Shown here one piece after another: positions 12,360 to 14,442 of a stretch of 14,442 nt of DNA. A program made the position numbers and the translations under genes. Source of the stretch: Deltaproteobacteria bacterium (GTDB lineage Bacteria; Desulfobacterota; Syntrophia; Syntrophales; UBA2192); contig JAPLJU010000064.1 of NCBI GenBank assembly GCA_026388445.1, positions 1-14,442 on the forward strand, written 5' to 3'. Under the pieces are notes generated by a model. The model ran no database searches, was not told the DNA's origin, and worked only from the letters and a program-made list of their open reading frames with translations. The first letter of the stretch is position 1, and each line of letters opens with the position of its first letter.

Positions 12360-14442
12360 TACCTCCGGCTCTCGACGGTCCTGAGGGCCTGCTCCATCTT
12401 CCTGAGTTCCTCGCCATAAGCCGTCCAGTTGCCCTGCTTCAGGAACTCCTGGGCTTTGCGGTAGTGCGACAGCGCCTCCAGGACCATTTCCCGATCCGGT
12501 TTCTCCCGCGCCGCCGGCGCGGCCGCCGTGACGGGCCTTGCCCCACGATCGCGGATGAGCTCACCGCCGAAGACGCGCTGCAGCGATAGCTCAAGGGTCT
12601 CCTCCATGGCAATCATGTTTCCGAAAGCGACAATGACCCGTTTGAGTTCCGGCAACTGCCCCTTTTCCGCAGAAAGGTAGAGAGGCTGAATGTAGAGGAT
12701 CGATTTCTCGATGGGGATGGCAAGCAAACTTCCCCGGATGGCCTGGGAACCGCGCTGATTCCAGAGCGAGAGCTGCTTGGATATTTCCGCATCCTGGTCG
12801 ATCCTTGCATCGATCTGGCGGGGCCCGTAGATTAGCTTTTGCTTCGGAAACTGATAGGCAATCAGCTTCCCGTAGCTCGGGGCGTCGCAGCGGGCGGCCA
12901 TCCAGGCAGCCATGTTGTCTTTCCTGCTGGGCGTGAAAGGAACGAGCATGATGAACTCCTCCTTTTTCTCGCCGGGGAGCTTCATGACCGTGTAGTAGGG
13001 GTCCATTTCCTGCTCGCCGCCGCGCACCGGTATTCCGGGGATGGACCAGAAGTCCTCCTTGTTGTAGAAGACCTGGGGATCCTCCATGTGGTAGGCCCGG
13101 TACATGTGGGCTTGGACACCTAGCATGCCCCCGGGGTAGCGGATGTGGCTCAGGAGCCCCTCGGGCATCTCCTCCATGGGTTTGAAGACACCCGGAAAGA
13201 TCCGGGCATAGGTCCGGAGGATGGGGTCGGTGGTGTCGCTGATGTAGAACTCGACCGTGCCGTCATAGGCATCGACGAGGGCCTTGAAGGAGTTGCGCAG
13301 ATAATTCCCCCCGCCGGGCATGGGCTCCGAGTAGGGGAAACGGTCCGTCAGGGTGTAGCCATCGACAAACCAGATGAGCCTGCCCTCGGGAGAGACGACG
13401 AGGTAGGGGTCGCCTTCGAGTCGGGCGTAAGGGACGATCCTGGCAACGCGCTCCCGGACCTTCCGATAGTACATGATGCGGCTGCCCTCGGCGATCTCGT
13501 TGGCCAGGAGCATGCTGACGGAGCCGAACCTGGCGGAAAAGAGCAATTTCCGGAAGAAGGACAGGGGCACGCCGCCTTTTCCCTCGTACTGGGAATAGAC
13601 GTTCTTGTCCCCCACCGGGTAGTCGAACTCCGGTGCCCTCGTGCGCACGAAGACATAGTCGTTCGATGTCTCGCCGTAGTAGATCTCGGGCCGGTTGACT
13701 TTCACGTTCGCAGATGACACCGGCGGGATGTCCTTGATGAAGAACTCCGGGAGCCCCTCCGAGGTGACCCGGTTCACGGGCCCCATGACGATGCCATAAC
13801 CATGGGTGTAGGTCAGGTGCTCGTTGACCCAGGTCCGTGACGGCAGAGCCTGGTAAGACAGCTCCCGCGGCGAGATCATGACCTGGCGCAACTCCCCGTT
13901 GATCATGTAGCGGTCGTTGTCCACGTCGATGAACTTGTAATACGTCCGGATCTCCTGGAGCTGCCCGTAGGTCTGCAGCAGAGGCGCGTCGTTCCAGAGG
14001 CGGACGTTCTTGATCGTGAGATCGTTTCTCCGCAGGTCCTCGCGGGTCAGGTTCTCCTCGGCGGGGAAATCGCTCTCCTCGATGCTGTCGAGCTGGTAGG
14101 CCATGCGTGTGAACTTGATGTTCCGCTCGAGATAGGGTCGCTCGAGGACGATCTCGTTGGGGATTACTTTGAACTTCTGGATGATGCCCGGGTAGATCCC
14201 CCGGCCGAAGATAAAGAGCACGAGGAAGAGAGCGATGACAAAAGTGGGGATCTGCCACTTTCTGGTGAACAGGGAGACGACGAGCGCGACCCCGGCCAGA
14301 AAGCAGAGGACCATGAGTCCCTGGAGGACCCAGATCTGTGTTGTGATTTCAGTATAACCGGGACCGAAGACAACCCCGCGTTTCGTGAAGAGGATCTCGT
14401 TCAGGGTCAACCAAAGACCGAATACTCCCCAGAAAAAGAGGA
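12359..14442 (-). CDS. UPF0182 (COG1615) family membrane protein, N-terminus outside window
   Basis: At least 693 codons are visible and the frame stays open to the right edge, so TTG 14410 is not the true start; family members are usually around 900 residues with about seven N-terminal membrane helices. Numbering from that TTG, two helices remain (27-48, 54-77), and a third begins in FFWGVFGLW beyond it. Then comes the large extracytoplasmic region with the family blocks NEIVLERPYLERNI (85-98), TYGQLQEIRTYYKF, DVDNDRY, YTHGYG, GRLIWFVDGYTLTDRFPYS, and YLRNSFKALVDAYDG. An Ala/Pro linker (PVTAAAPAA) leads to a C-terminal helical domain (about 620-683: SHYRKAQEFLKQGNWTAYGE). The molecular function of UPF0182 is unknown. 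It ends 17 bp from the methyltransferase stop, in convergent orientation. Confidence 0.92.
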   Translation of the reverse strand, partial: LFFWGVFGLWLTLNEILFTKRGVVFGPGYTEITTQIWVLQGLMVLCFLAGVALVVSLFTRKWQIPTFVIALFLVLFIFGRGIYPGIIQKFKVIPNEIVLERPYLERNIKFTRMAYQLDSIEESDFPAEENLTREDLRRNDLTIKNVRLWNDAPLLQTYGQLQEIRTYYKFIDVDNDRYMINGELRQVMISPRELSYQALPSRTWVNEHLTYTHGYGIVMGPVNRVTSEGLPEFFIKDIPPVSSANVKVNRPEIYYGETSNDYVFVRTRAPEFDYPVGDKNVYSQYEGKGGVPLSFFRKLLFSARFGSVSMLLANEIAEGSRIMYYRKVRERVARIVPYARLEGDPYLVVSPEGRLIWFVDGYTLTDRFPYSEPMPGGGNYLRNSFKALVDAYDGTVEFYISDTTDPILRTYARIFPGVFKPMEEMPEGLLSHIRYPGGMLGVQAHMYRAYHMEDPQVFYNKEDFWSIPGIPVRGGEQEMDPYYTVMKLPGEKKEEFIMLVPFTPSRKDNMAAWMAARCDAPSYGKLIAYQFPKQKLIYGPRQIDARIDQDAEISKQLSLWNQRGSQAIRGSLLAIPIEKSILYIQPLYLSAEKGQLPELKRVIVAFGNMIAMEETLELSLQRVFGGELIRDRGARPVTAAAPAAREKPDREMVLEALSHYRKAQEFLKQGNWTAYGEELRKMEQALRTVESRR

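Noticed and set aside
13263..14258. 331-codon minus-strand frame within the UPF0182 gene
   Set aside because: Same strand, different frame; Arg/His/Pro-rich product, whereas the UPF0182 frame has clear family blocks throughout.

Overview
The window reads as chromosomal DNA of a GC-rich anaerobic bacterium, most likely Desulfobacterota (the former Deltaproteobacteria, possibly a syntroph-like lineage). This is inferred from the style of the conserved proteins and the archaeal-type, sulfide-using thiamine genes; no rRNA or marker gene in the window fixes the taxon. I see no insertion sequence, CRISPR array, tRNA or phage gene. Almost all of it is coding.

Layout. (1) 1-866, minus strand: ribosomal silencing factor rsfS followed by a ComF-type phosphoribosyltransferase that runs off the left edge; both appear to start at TTG. 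(2) 867-1131: a non-coding divergent spacer with candidate promoters facing both ways. (3) 1132-6194, plus strand: a tightly packed set of a TIM-barrel sugar isomerase-like protein, UDP-glucose 6-dehydrogenase, two OppB/OppC-type ABC permeases without their binding protein or ATPases, a 59-residue unknown protein and a TatD-family metallo-hydrolase. (4) 6255-10039, plus strand: the thiamine unit. A promoter candidate, a well-conserved TPP riboswitch and an intrinsic terminator precede a ThiD-ThiN fusion, a Thi4-type thiazole synthase and ThiC. (5) 10033-10950, minus: a PlsC-like acyltransferase, overlapping the end of thiC tail to tail by 7 bp. (6) 11151-12341, plus: a THUMP-domain RlmL-type RNA methyltransferase. 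(7) 12359 to the right edge, minus: a UPF0182 membrane protein lacking its N-terminus because of the window edge.

How the genes work together. The thiamine unit supplies nearly the whole pathway in three genes. ThiC makes HMP-P, the ThiD half phosphorylates it to HMP-PP, Thi4 makes the thiazole, and the ThiN half joins the two into thiamine phosphate. ThiE, ThiG/S/F/H and ThiL are not in the window. Thi4 has His where the yeast suicide enzyme has Cys, so it is predicted to take sulfur from free sulfide, which suits an anaerobe. The riboswitch is followed by a textbook hairpin plus seven T residues. One aptamer strand can pair with the terminator's 5' arm, so TPP probably acts by premature transcription termination.

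No wholly new system is evident. The best leads are the archaeal-type thiamine cassette with its termination riboswitch, the HX4N acyltransferase, the NPEY methyltransferase motif, the permease pair without partners, and the small unknown protein next to tatD.
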